In this document: positions 1 through 11,699 of the stretch, piece by piece
How positions within the stretch are numbered: the stretch's first letter is position 1
Layout: the number at the start of each line of letters is the position of its first letter
Assembly: GCF_000003815.2 (NCBI RefSeq)
Contig: NW_023365730.1
Location: 669,199-733,198, forward strand
DNA: 64,000 nt
Source of the DNA: Branchiostoma floridae
Taxonomy: Eukaryota; Chordata; Leptocardii; Amphioxiformes; Branchiostomatidae
Direction of reading: 5' to 3'
Notes under the pieces: generated by a model
Databases searched by the model: none
The model's input: only the letters and a program-made list of their open reading frames with translations
What the model was told of the DNA's origin: nothing
Program-made: the position numbers and the translations under genes

Positions 1-740
1 CAACTGCAGTTTGGCAGTCGCCATTGCGAGCACGTCCGAGCCTTTGCGGGTGATTTAGCTGCTACTGCAAACATCCGAGTTGCAGAAAAGATGTTTGCTT
101 TGGTATTCGTAGTCACAGAAAGACTTCTGCAAATCCTGAAACGAGATTTAAAAACAGATTTCTTTCAAGGGTTTTCGCCAACAAGATAAATTTTGGCCAT
201 GTCTCCCTGCTCTTTTTTTGCTGTATATCCAATCTCCCTGTGATGTCTTCTACGTTCTCTTGTGTGAATTCAAGAGACTTTCTGCTGTTTCTTCGTTGGT
301 CAGCTCTTCAGGCGCAGCTCTTCAAAAGTGCAGCTGCTATACCGGAGAGACTGACTTTTGCCAATAGCTCTAGAAACATGTCAACGTCCGTTCGCATGAA
401 ATAACATCAATTTGAAAGTCTTCATTTTGTTTTAGAGGAAACCAAATACCAAATAACATCAATTTGAAAGTCTTCATTTTGTTTTAGAGAAGCCAAATAC
501 CAAGAACACATATCAATTTGAAAGTATTCATAGACTCATAGGTGACGTACTCTGGTCACAGTATGATCCTCAGGGCTCTCTCTGGACGCGCTTAATCTTC
601 GCTGATAGATCTCTGGACAGTCCCGGGTGCCAGACGACGCATGCATACCCCAAAAGTGGCCGTACGAAACACAAGAAGCACATCTGGAACAGAGCAGGAC
701 GTCGCCCTGACATAAGCGAGCGCCGCCGGACTTTCAAACA
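1..740. other. Non-coding stretch with a short tandem duplication
   Basis: I see no coding signal here. A unit of about 52 bp (beginning ATAACATCAATTTGAAAG) is present twice in tandem from about 400 to 503, with a third partial copy near 509-530. Confidence 0.5.
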
Positions 741-755
741 TCAGTTTGTCATAAC

Positions 756-1049
756 TGTTTTGACGGAACGTGAAGTGCTAGCGTTGAAATTCGTCTCCGC
801 TTCGCGTCGAAGAAGACTGGGTGCGCTGTATCCGGCTATATAGTTCGTCGAAGTGTTGTCTTTGTACCAGTATAGAGCTCAGGTAGTAAAACACGTCAAC
901 GTTCCGAAGTTTCGAGAGCGCTGCATATATCTCATTTCTAATGGCTAGTCTCTTTGTTTTGACGGAACGTGAAGTATTGGTGTTGAAATTCGTCTCCGCT
1001 TCGCGTCCAATGAGACTGGATGCGCTGTGTCCGGCTATAGTTCGTCGCA
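756..1049. repeat. Direct duplication of about 95 bp
   Basis: The segment 756-851 (starting TGTTTTGACGGAACGTGAAG) recurs at 955-1049 with scattered substitutions, about 200 bp apart. Open frames run through both copies on both strands but resemble no family I recognise. I treat it as a repeat rather than a gene. Confidence 0.55.
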
Positions 1050-1619
1050 CTTCTGAATCCGAAGACATCCGACGTCCTTTACAAATTACAGGTCTTACAC
1101 CAGACTTTGTCCGGCAATTCAAGCCCATGGTATTCCAGAAATACTTTGCAACAGTTCTTGTGGAAAACTCGCGAAGGTATAGGAAAACTTCAAGTTTTGA
1201 ATGCCAGAAGTAGAGAAACTTTCCACCGTGACTTCACACGAGGTACACGCTCCAGCAAGAATGCAACACCATCAGTGGACCATGAAAATGATGGAGCATG
1301 AACAAAATTAAAACATGAAGAGCAGTAAATTATACATAAATGGTCAAATAAATACAATGAAGTATATAATATCAAAAAATGCTCAACTCCTTGATATTTT
1401 GTTATCTTTGATAAATAACCACAACCTTTTAATAGGACGAGGATGTTCTAATCCTATCCAATGGATTGTTGAAAATACTGGTTTCATCTGGACAGCATTT
1501 CATTTTCTTTGCTTTGGCGTCTGCTGTGTCGTCATTGCATTACTGTTATTGATGAATGTAGAAGTAGTGTTAACAATGCCATTGTTAGAATACCAGACTC
1601 AATTCTCTTGTTAACACGG

Positions 1620-3890
1620 TAATGATCTGTACCCAGGTAGATGTTTTCCGATACAGCTCTTACTTTGCACGTGCATAGTTGAATATATTGGTTTCATCCA
1701 TACACCATTTCCTTTGCTCTATGTATCTTCTCTGTCGCCATTGCATTACCGACCATTCCTAATGAATATTAGAAACCATTGATATAACAACAGATACAGA
1801 AAAAGCTAACTCATCTCTTCTATGTTAATTTACATGATTTTAGTTTGCTATGTCGGAACATGCCATGTTGATACTCGGTGCCCGAACAAAGTGATGAACA
1901 ATATAACGCTTTTCTACTTAAGTTAACGCTTCTTGAAACAGTCGCATCTACAAGGTGGTTGATGAACCATTTCGTAATCCTCGGAGACGGTATCTCTCCC
2001 CAGTAGCTGCGGAAACACTTAAAACCCCATACATGTGTACTTGTTGAAGTCTGCCCTGCGACTCGCGCATGAGTTCATGCAAGAGGGTGTCATACTGTTC
2101 ATGGTTTTAAAAAAACCCGTGTGCTGGCATATTCTGGCAAACCTGTTTGTGCCCGTTGGATTTGCTGTCCGTCCGAGAGTAATGCTTATAATTCTTGGAA
2201 AAAGACGTCTGTAATATGCACATGTATGTATTTGCTTCATTGACGTTATTTTGATACAAAACAAAGACAGAGAACAGGTACATGCAGCTATAAAGTGTTA
2301 TTGTAACTACCATTTTTTAGTGCGTAAATACAATTTGTTTTGGCGTGTGCCTATATTTTTCTCCAGGCTGTAAAAGTATTAATTTTAATGAAGGCGGTTA
2401 ACTTATTGTTGGCAGATTTGATACCACAAGATGGTTATAGATGCAAATGTGGGCATTGACATCGAGTGTCAGTTGGACGCCCTCCACTCGGAAAGGTTTC
2501 TCAAGAATGAGAAATACCGAAGAATAGGCACCCCATTTCCTTTTCCTTAACCAACTCGTTCGTCTATTTCCCCTGTATTGTTCTCGCCACAGGTGACACA
2601 CTCTGCGTAAGAATTCCATGTCTTATCTTTCTGGAGGGTATAAACCCCCAGCGTGTCTCTGAACTCCCCTAAATCCATCGGCATAAATCCGGAGGATTAC
2701 AACTTGTGCAAGTAAAGAAACCAGTAGTCAAAGTTATGGTTATCTCGCGTAGGTTATAGGTAACAAAGGCACCAGTCACAGTCTCTACCAATGGAATTAT
2801 TGACTCATTGAATTGAGCTGAATCAGATTGAACAAGGTTGCCATTGTTTGGGGGGTAGGCAGCACTCTAGCAATATTCATATACTATAAGTACAAGTTGC
2901 CTGATAATAAGTTTTGTTTACTGTCTATTGCTAAGCGACACCCGTAATGTACTAGATTGCACACTCTACAAAGGTTGAAATGGTCTATTTGCCCACATTC
3001 GATATTCATGACCTTGGGCACTGGACATGTCAGGCAGAGGTTAAAGATGTGTACCACCCTTCCCTTGTCTATGCTTTGTCATTAATCATCAACAAATCTT
3101 ACTGGTTTTGTAGAAATTCCTTTCTTCCTCTCTTGAACACAACGCATTTATCTTATGCAAAAAAAATTGAGCGTAAGAACAATTTGTCGGGCAAATGTTT
3201 GTTGTTTTGCCATAAACAAACTTTTTGGGTTTCTTAGCATCATTCTCTTTTTTCTTCTAATTCTTGAACAGTTTTGGGATTTTTATTGTACAGTCAATAA
3301 CTTCTCTCAAGCTGCCTCTAGCCTTGCACAATACAATATGATCAATATTGACCAACAGGCCACATAATGTACAATGAGCATAATCAAACAGTCTGTTTAT
3401 GGAACTAAGAAGATTAAACTCTCTTGATTAATTATGCAAGTTATAGTGTTATATACATCATCTAGGGTACCAAAATTCATCAAAATGTGTCAATTGAACC
3501 ACAATTAAAAAAGATCCCTCCACAACTACATGAGCCACACACTGTCCATAAAGTTGCTATAACAGACAGCAAATTTTTTTTAGCACAGCCAAAGCTGCTT
3601 ATATTGCTAATGTGAGCAATTTGAAGCATTGGTTAATTTAGAAAATCACAAAAAGAGCTGCATTATGCTTTCTTTTAAACTAATCCCTCTGCCAATTTCC
3701 GCTTAATCTAATATGTGGCAACCAACAGTTTCAATTGACGCTCATACATTTTTGGGGAATGTCTGCGTTAGTTGCATTCTTGCTTTGTTCACTCCTCTTT
3801 CACACCTCGAGCTGTGAAGCATGTCTTCTTTTAAGATCCATTAGGTCATGGTAATCTTGGATTACTTAATGACAAAAATAAATTGTTGTC
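1620..3890. other. No gene seen
   Basis: AT-rich sequence with only short open frames. I see no domain, splice pattern or transposon ends that I can support. Confidence 0.4.
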
Positions 3891-3913
3891 TAGCTCAACA
3901 ATTTTCACGGAAA

Positions 3914-3942
3914 TTTCGACCGGATCTCTCGGTCTTCTTCAG
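3914..3942 (-). ncRNA. Hammerhead-ribozyme-like core
   Basis: Read on the minus strand: CUGAAGA (3936-3942), one extra A, a 5-bp stem GACCG/CGGUC with a 7-nt loop, then GAAA (3914-3917). CUGANGA, stem II and GAAA are the conserved parts of a hammerhead. The extra base before the stem is not canonical, so activity is uncertain. Hammerheads are known in Penelope-like elements, and the adjacent coding remnant fits that. Confidence 0.4.
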
Positions 3943-4137
3943 CTGTCTGATCCGACTGCTATAGACATTTATTTTTATTTTTTGCACGGGTGACGTCAGC
4001 ACTGGGTCAAAGTTCGTTGGAAGTCGGTACCGCCAACTGTCCTGGATGAAAGAAGGCATTAGGGCTCTATTGTAGAAGGTCTTCTTCACTCCTCTCACAA
4101 AGTAGTCTGGTTCAGTGTCCAGAACTTTAATTTTCAT
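3914..4137 (-). pseudogene. Penelope-like element 3' end (C-terminal endonuclease tail)
   Basis: A minus-strand open frame beginning at 4137 reads KIKVLDTEPDYFVRGVKK, followed by a WRYRLPTNFDPVL block. This pattern (an acidic 'LDxEPDxFxRGVKE' helix, then an arginine/leucine 'RYxLPxxxDxxL' block) is what I know from the C-terminus of the GIY-YIG endonuclease in Penelope-like retroelements. No reverse transcriptase is found upstream, so this is a 5'-truncated copy. A hammerhead-like core lies at its 3' end. The family call rests on pattern memory and would need a profile search. Confidence 0.5.
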
Positions 4138-4630
4138 CGTTAATTACTGTTTCCTGCAGGGATGCAGTAAGATTTAGACACAAATGGTCTGTCCTGAAAT
4201 ATTTTCGTACATAGAATGACCATAGTAAGTACGCAGTGTGCTTTTTTATCGAACATACACATATATATGCTTCAAACAAACAAGAACACTCCGCGTTGGA
4301 CACATGAAATCACAGTAAGATTGTTTTAGTATGCGTTGTATGTTTCATAAAGTAAAGGCAATGAGAAAACACTGTCAAATTCTTCTAGTCGGAAATGTAG
4401 TCATAAAGCTGTACATGTAAATGTCACAATGTATGCAATTATTGTTACCTTTCAATAATTAAAGAAAGGATGCTCTTCTGGCGTTTAGATCACAAAGCAA
4501 TATGATATTTCCGTGATTTGAGAATTTATATAGGTCTTCTTCTAAGACATCTAAGACATCAAGAAGTCAGTGGTCAGTGGGTTTTGGTAAGCCAGCGGTT
4601 GGTGAGGCATCTGCTGCAAAGGTTGCGGGG

Positions 4631-5569
4631 CTAACTGTTGGTACGGCGTCTGCTGTGTTGAGCAACCAATATGGCTGACAATGCGTTAAAGGAGTTTGTT
4701 GTAGGTGTCCACTTGTTTGGAATTCCTCCACTGCTTGCTCCGTAGCTTTCAGCCTCTGTGTGATTGATTTTTATCTGTTTGGCGGACTCGCGCTGTGTTG
4801 TCTCAGAGACCTCCATTTTCCTTTACATTTGCTCCATATGGGCTTCCAGGAGTTGAACATTTCTCTCCACCTTGTCTTCTAGAGCCCTTACCTCCTGACG
4901 CTCCTCTTGGCCTTCTAGGAGTCTCTTAAACTGTTCCTTTACAAAGGCCTCGAACTCCGACACGCCGGTACGTAACATCGTACAGGTCATCGCCATGTTT
5001 CCCCTCCATGTGGCCGGCGGGTTCGTCCCTCTTTCTTGTCGACCCCCGCGTTGCACGAGTACTCATTTGGTCAGTTTGGTACGCGTCTGCACCCAGGAAG
5101 GGTTGACACACAAGAAGCTTCTCAAAATTCAATCCGAACAGGCTCTAAATATGACAAAAACTGTTACATTTTTGGAGCTACCTTCAGCAGTGACCGACTA
5201 CCCCCGTGCTGCCATGACGTCATCCTCAGACTGTGTCCCCAGGAGCTCTGTAGACTTGCTTTCTGTATTTTGAGGTCTGTTTAAAATGGTGGAAACGCCT
5301 TTGGTGACTTTTACCAATGTCTTACTGCCAAATTGGTCAATCAGTAGCTCCTTGAAACACTGTTTGAAAGCATGCGGTCTTAACTGAGCGGCAATGGCTC
5401 CTCCGCCATGTTGCGGTGCCGCTATTAAAAGAAAATAAGAATAACATATGATTGACAAGATGCAGTAAATCTGGAAGCGCAAGTCCTGGTCCCCCCCCCC
5501 CCCGCCGGAAATTTTGGTAGGACATGGAAAAAAACATGCCTTTTGGTTAGAAACGGCCAGTTTGCACAA
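4631..5569 (-). other. Possible degenerate retroelement ORF or exon remnants, coiled-coil-like
   Basis: Several minus-strand open frames lie end to end. The one at 4823-5056 contains FEAFVKEQFKRLLEGQEERQ followed by a heptad-like stretch, which suggests a coiled coil such as in LINE ORF1 proteins. The one at 5198-5569 includes AFKQCFKELLIDQFGSKTLV after a possible splice acceptor. I cannot assign either to a family, and a poly-C run (about 5491-5503) interrupts the region. Recorded as possibly coding in origin only. Confidence 0.25.
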
Positions 5570-5599
5570 TAAAGCTCTGAGTTGAAGACATAATCAAAC

Positions 5600-6670
5600 A
5601 GTTTGTGGGATAGTTGCAAAAGGAAGTACCAAAAAGTAGTAAATATTTGATATACCAACAGAAAGAGAGAAAATATCTAAAAGATGTCCTACGATCCTAG
5701 AAAGTTTGCCGAAGAGAGTGTGACGAGGGTTATTATGTAATGGCCAGTGAAGTAGGAAATGAGAAATCGATTCGATTAAGAGATTGAAGAGCAAGTTACT
5801 GGTTAAACAGAATATTTCTTATCCTCCCAACAGTAACAACAAGCGTTCGCAGAACTCAACCTTCGTGAAATGGGTGATGGTGCGGTGGTGGAGGGTTTAT
5901 ATGTAGACGTGTCATTGGCTAGCTTTAGTTCTGTGTCGTCCACAGAGCGTCACTTGTAAGTGGAAGTGAGAAGGCGAGGTGTTGAGAGGATGTTGTTGGT
6001 TTTAAATATGAAACTGTGAGGTGCATGTCAGGATGAGCGTTTTCTACGTCAGGCCGACATTATTGGAGACTTTTGTATGTCATTAAGAATCTAAAAGGCA
6101 AGTTACTTGGAATCTTGGCAGTAGATGGTCAGTGTTATCTGTGAAATGCATTGAGAAGTTGTAGAATATAATGCGAAGACAAAGGGTTTGTGGTTTTTAC
6201 TATGGAATGGAATGTATGTGTACGTTATGGCCTGCTACAAACTGTGTAAAATGAAACCGTGTCTCTACGATTTACGGGAGATGAAGAAGGCCTGCTTACG
6301 CTTTTTGGGAGAAAGCATGGAGACCGTCACATAGGAAGGTGCGCCGAAAAAAGTGATATAGGCAGTAGCTGTATTTTAAAAGTATTCTATCATCCATCCT
6401 TTCTTGTTTGTGCACATGACACAAACTGTCCTGTCCATTCATTTCCATGGACAAAGCAAATACCTTTCATTGTCTTTTGAAGATAAAGACTTATATTGAC
6501 TGGGCTAAAATCGACTGTTGCATCAAAATATCAATAAAATAACACATAAAACAATAACGTTGACCACATCAAAGCCGTCATTGGTGAGATCCACATAAAT
6601 GATCTTCACATCCCCAGCGAACACCTCCAAAATGTGATGGCTGGTGTCGTCACGGAATGCTCCTCCTCAG
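5600..6670. other. No gene seen
   Basis: Only short unsupported open frames. I see no recognisable repeat ends or domains. Confidence 0.35.
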
Positions 6671-6673
6671 GTA

Positions 6674-7150
6674 CATAAAAGTATAACTTCCATTTTGGGC
6701 TTGCGACTTGGAACTCATGGAACTTATCAGATGACCCCTTTTCTCTTACCCAATCGTTTTAGTAACCTATCAGTACAAATGGCATGAATCTGCTAACTAG
6801 CACCTGCGACCTACCCTAGATTAAATTGCAGAGAAATCAAGACATCAAAGTATAACTATCCATCTGGGCTTGCGACTTGTGACTCATGGAACTTTCGACA
6901 TGACCCCGTGCGTGTCTCTCACCTAATCGTTCTCGCGACATGTCGGTACAAATGACGTGGTTGTGTTAATTACCACTTGTGTCCTTGTTGTGACCTATAT
7001 ACTCTACATTACATCGCTTGGAAAACAAGACATAAAAGTATAACTTCCATTTTGGGCTTGCGACTTGGAACTCATTGAAATTCTGACATGACCCCGTGTC
7101 TCTTGCCCAAACGTTCTCGCCACATATCAGTACAAATGGCCGTGCCGTGG
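6674..7150. repeat. Tandem repeat, three diverged units of about 170-190 bp
   Basis: Units start at 6674, 6843 and 7031, each with a variant of CATAAAAGTATAACTTCC, then 'tgggcttgcgacttg', a 'gaccccgtg'-like block and 'cagtacaaatg'. Periods are about 169 and 188 bp. They are satellite-like and do not code. Confidence 0.65.
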
Positions 7151-7747
7151 CGGGAACGCTTTATCCGCCCGCACGGGGCTTGTCAGTCAATAGGACTATA
7201 CGCCTCGCGACACCTTTTCTGTCCGGGATAACATAAAACATGCATAATTTCTTCCTTGGAAGAGAGACCAAATGCTTATCCCGACAAGAAATTTGTCCAA
7301 TTTCAGCAGGTAGGATAACAAATCCACCGCCGGAAGCAAATGTATCAATGGTTGCAACAATGATGATGTCGTAACATTCTTTGTTTCACAATGCAGTCCA
7401 CTACATTGTGTATCCCATATGTCTAATGTAAACTCCCTATAAACAATCTCATCAATGACTGCAAGTTACTGTGAAAAACAAACCCTGCTATGTTCATCAG
7501 TGTATTGTACCGGTAGTAACTGTTACATGTGCAACCCTTTTAAAACGTGTAATACACGCCCCTGTATACAATATCATCATTGCCCTTAGTCTACAGATTA
7601 TCAAATCTTATGGGGAACATGCACACCCCATCATGTATAATGTACTGTCCCTATAAACCATTTTCTCTATTGCGCAACTATGACCTTTGGGATCACTTCC
7701 TGTTGGGACGGGGTAAGCATGAAGCCCATCGGCATGACGTAATATCA

Positions 7748-8450
7748 CCTAAATATAGCACGATTGCGTAATACCCACGATTGCGTAATACCTACGATTG
7801 CGTAAAACCCATTTTCCACCTACAAACATCCCCTGCAAAACCGTCAAAAGCCACTAAACGAAAAAATGCCTCGTACGTTTCTTCTCCTTCTCAAGAACTA
7901 CCCACATACCAAATATCAGAGCAATCTGTCCAGCCGTTCGCGAGCTTTTCTGTACACAGACACGCACCATACAACGGTTTCCAAACATACCTATTGCATT
8001 CTGCTAATTACCTCCTAATTTGCATAACAATCATACAATTATGTACATCACTACGTAAGCTATCTGCATACCTACAGTCATTCCGATCCATCGACCCCTG
8101 CTTGCATTATTCCTTCTCAAAACCTAACACAAGAATGACTTTCACCGCCCCAGCAAAACCCCTAAGTGGTCAAAACTTACACACCTTACTATTCATTTAC
8201 ACAGCTACCTACCACGTAAAAATCATCACCCAAAAAAGTCCCGAAAAAAAATATCAAAACCGGAAGTTCTGCTGCAGTACAATAACACTCCGCTAGAACG
8301 CCCTGCCGTAACGCAATTCCTACCATTCCTTCCTCATGTCTAACCCTACCCACATACCAAATATCAAAACAATCCATCCATGCCTTCCCCAGATATCAGG
8401 CTGACAAACGTCCCTCTCACACACAAACAGCACTCAAAACAAACCCTTCG
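7748..8450. repeat. Short 'acgattgcgtaata' repeats and dispersed 'cccacataccaaatatca' motif
   Basis: ACGATTGCGTAA(T/A)A is repeated three times in tandem around 7758-7807. Downstream the phrase CCCACATACCAAATATCA occurs at about 7900 and 8349. It resembles the 'taccaaatttcaggtcatttgg' units at 50140-50580. The 171-codon open frame at 7781-8296 crosses these repeats and shows no domain, so I do not call it a gene. Confidence 0.35.
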
Positions 8451-8589
8451 TTTCACGAAGGGAATGACACAAATATACTGTCCTGAGACATGTTTTGTCT
8501 CTTATGTTTTTTCATTTTGTGGTTAAAATAGCAATTATGCAAAACTTTAAAGCCAGTACGACCGGAAGAAACGGCGAGATCGCACATCT

Positions 8590-8622
8590 TTCAACTTGGG
8601 ATGTGATCCATCCCAAGTTGAA
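8590..8622. repeat. Perfect 14-bp inverted repeat (hairpin)
   Basis: TTCAACTTGGGATG at 8590-8603, loop TGATC, then its exact complement at 8609-8622. The function is unknown. Confidence 0.6.
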
Positions 8623-9749
8623 GACGACTTATCCAGCTCCTCATGGTCATCAGTGAACAGGGCAGACGCTGATTATTCATATATTTATTTATTTGTATTC
8701 ATCAGAGTAATTGGGAGGGCAAAACAGGTTCGAACAACATTTGAAAGTTGCCGTCCTTCACTTAAAAATAACACCAGCACATACAAAGCAATAACATATA
8801 ACCAACAACGTCAATGCATAAAATACAGGTCATGTAAGATACAGGTCGTTATGTGTGCACGTAGGGCTTGGCTGTTAGTCCTGCGGTTAGTGCGGAGTAG
8901 CCGTGGTGGAGGGAAACCACTGCCGTTTGGATTCCCAGCCGCACAGCAGACTGGTTACACTAAGTACCTCAGACCGAAATCATATGTCAAAATACAAGGC
9001 AGTTACCGTTCTATGGTTATAGCTTTATTTTCAGTCACTTTCTTATGATGCAATATATGTTTACATTCAAGGCAGTACCACCTTAGGATGATTTCCACGA
9101 ATGCAGTTGTCATATAGAGTCGATATGTTTGTGGTAAAGGAAGTTTCCATCTTACGATGTTGTGATGAAGGCAATTATCGTCTGCAGCTGAAGATGTTGA
9201 TGTTGAAAGCAGTTGCATTGTGTCTTAATTATAAGATATTTCAAGACGTTCTTGGCGATGCCCTGCGACTTTTTTTCCACTTCCGGTGACATCCGTTACA
9301 GCCGCCTGTTCCGCATCCCCAATGAATGTAATAGCCAATGCCCGGAAATCAGTATCTGCCGAACACTCCTCCAGTTGAGCTTCATACGCTATGGCCAAAA
9401 ATCGTCATTTGTTAGCCTCAGGATGACCCGGCCGTCTCCGCCAAGGCTTTCAGCAGGGCGACCATGGTGGCTGGTTCGAATGACGTACCTCGTCTGCCGG
9501 CGTAGGCCCTGGCTTCTCGTAGTAGGCGCTCCGTGTCCCTCTCTGTGTCCTTGCAAGAACTACTGAACACAATTCGAATGGAATAATTGAAATGGGAAAC
9601 AAATGATAACAAAACATAAATGAGCAACAACAATTAGATTATTAACAATAAGGCAAATTGGAAACAAATGATTTCATTTTGATATGTCTAAGTAGATTAA
9701 AAGACAACAGCTAGGCTCCACAGCATGCTAGGAAAACATATTTTAAACA

Positions 9750-10230
9750 AGAATGTTATGGTCCAGTGTGTCAAACGCCTTTGTGGGGTCAATAAAAACG
9801 CTTCAGTCAGCTGTACAGGATTCATAGCATTGAACCCTTTCTCTGCGAGAAGATGTGCAGCAGATTGTGTCGAGGGACCTGGGCGAAAGCCTGACTGGGC
9901 CTATGTTATAAAGCTGTTTGCTGTCAGATACTAGTACAGTTGTGTGTTTACTGTTCGTTCTAGTACTTTGAGACAACAGGTAGTATGCTGACTGGTCTAT
10001 AGTTATTTGGTGTATCCTGCTTTTCTGTATTGGTGATAGGCGTGCCTTTTTCCAGTCATCTGGAAACTCACTTCTTCTTAGCAGAGGTTCATTAGATATG
10101 CTCATCAAAGATGTAGCAATGTAAGGCAATGACCGGCAATATGTACCCTGCCTAGGAACAGTGATAGTATTTCTATGAAAATAATTAGAACTGGGGCAAA
10201 TGCCTGTCATTTGCCTCGTGGACCATCCCA
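9750..10230 (-). pseudogene. Degenerate LINE reverse-transcriptase fragment
   Basis: The minus strand carries FPDDWKKARLSPIQKS, then in another frame NNYRPVSILPVVSK and, after more frame changes, SGFRPG-like and AEKGFNAM-like blocks. These are the N-terminal reverse-transcriptase motifs of CR1/Jockey-type non-LTR elements ('FPxxWKxAxVxPIxK', 'NYRPISLLPxxSK', 'QxGFRPGxST'). At least two frameshifts break the frame. It is an old truncated copy with no endonuclease next to it. Confidence 0.65.
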
Positions 10231-10278
10231 GCTTTAGAACATTTAAACTGTTTTGGTATTTTTTTAGTACATTGCAGT

Positions 10279-10800
10279 TCAAGTTAACCTAAAATTGCCC
10301 ACTGAAGAGGTAAAAGCCCACCAGAATTGGCACTGTCGACTTCCCATCACCACCACATCTTTGGAAAGGCAGCCCTCGGAGACGAAGCCTGCCGCTTCCT
10401 TGGCGTAGTTCGGGGAACCTGTGCCATCATATAATCTCTTGTAAAGCATCCAACGTTTCTGAAAAAAAAACCTGTTCTGTTGACTCAACTGTTCCATACA
10501 TAACCTCAACATCTCCTGCAGTTTTCTCAGCAACGGCTTGTCCTGCTCTAGAGCAGGTTTACGTACATCGCTGCTGGTAGTCGGTGAAACCCCGAGCTTG
10601 CTGTCGCTACCATTGTTGTTGTCATCTTTCCCGCGACGGCCGTTGGCCCCTAAGTAATCAGTATAATGCAATGTTACAAGTCGATCCTTCATCGCACGGA
10701 GAAGTCCTGGACATTATCTGCACATGTGGTCAGCTCTTTCCGCAGGGGCTCAACTTTGTCAGAGATGAGCTTCTTCTTCGGCAATAGTTTCGCTGGACCG
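10279..10800 (-). other. Unrecognised minus-strand coding-like blocks
   Basis: An open frame at 10279-10692 contains ALEQDKPLLRKLQEMLRLCM. Just upstream, 10690-10790 reads KKKLISDKVEPLRKELTTCA in another frame. The charge pattern looks like real or formerly real protein, possibly helical. The spacing upstream of the LINE fragment at 9750-10230 would suit an ORF1 remnant of that element. I do not recognise the family, and frames are interrupted. Confidence 0.25.
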
Positions 10801-11022
10801 TTAGTAATAATTTTTTTTTAATCTAGCTCTTTTGAAAAGGTGACTGTCTTAAAAATTCCCTAATTCTGTCAATATTAATCCTCCCGACACAAATGGTATC
10901 ATGACACTGAACATTATTAACAGGTGGTGGCAGCATTGCCATTGGCGTCGATGTTCACATTGGGATTGTTTAGGTCATTTTGGTTGTTGTGGATGTTCTG
11001 CTTACAGAATAAAAACACTGGT

Positions 11023-11268
11023 TCAGTTCAGTTTGCTAATAAACATAGGCGTCTTATCCCAAAAGCAATCAGTCTGCTCTAAACAGATATGGGTGGTGTC
11101 GGGTCGATGTTGGTGTTGTCCGTGTCGATTGATCCAACGTGAATGATAACTAGTTGTTGTCATTTTTTGAAGCTTGACGCAATGTGCTTGATTTTGTTGT
11201 AACTGGGCTTTAATGAACTTGAACATTCTTACATGGGCTATGACCCTTTCTATCTCCGCTCCCGTCAT
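11023..11268 (-). other. Open frame overlapping its upstream frame by ATGA; unknown
   Basis: The frame starting at 11268 (MTGAEIERVIAHVRMFKFIK) begins in the ATGA that ends the upstream frame at 11265-11798. Both read like helical protein on either side of the junction. This could be a frameshifted single ORF whose upstream part contains the 24-bp minisatellite. No family is recognised. Confidence 0.25.
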
Positions 11269-11402
11269 AGTGAAATTAATGGCTGCTCCCGCACAAAACT
11301 GTGGATAGTTTCACCTTCATCCGTGCCTAACTGCTGGAGGAAATATTTCAAACGGGAATCCGCTGCTGCGACTGAAAACCGATTTGGACTGACGCAACGG
11401 CC

Positions 11403-11634
11403 CTTGGACGAGGGGTTGCACAGGGGCTTGGACGAGGGGTTGCACAGAGGCTTGGACGAGGGGTTGCACAGGGGCTTGGACGAGGGGTTGCACAGGGGCT
11501 TGGACGAGGGGTTGCACAGGGGCTTGGACGAGGGGTTGCACAGGGGCTTGGACGAGGGGTTGCACAGGGACTTGGACGAGGGGTTGCACAGAGCGGCTTG
11601 GACGAGGGGTTGCACAGGGGCTTGGACGGGGATA
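11403..11634. repeat. 24-bp minisatellite, about 9 units
   Basis: The unit CTTGGACGAGGGGTTGCACAGGGG starts at 11403, 11427, 11451, 11475, 11499, 11523, 11547 and 11571. A 26-bp step then leads to 11597 and a partial unit starts at 11621. Because 24 is a multiple of three and the unit has no stop, long artificial open frames run through it on both strands (for example CNPSSKPL repeats on the minus strand). Confidence 0.85.
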
Positions 11635-11699
11635 ACGGTGGTACGTTGTCGTTGTTGCCACCGTTGATGTTCTGCCCAGCGTTTCCTCCATTGTTGTCC

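Noticed and set aside
7781-8296. 171-codon plus-strand open frame
   Set aside because: It crosses dispersed non-coding repeats and shows no domain. Its composition is that of a stop-poor C/A-rich stretch.
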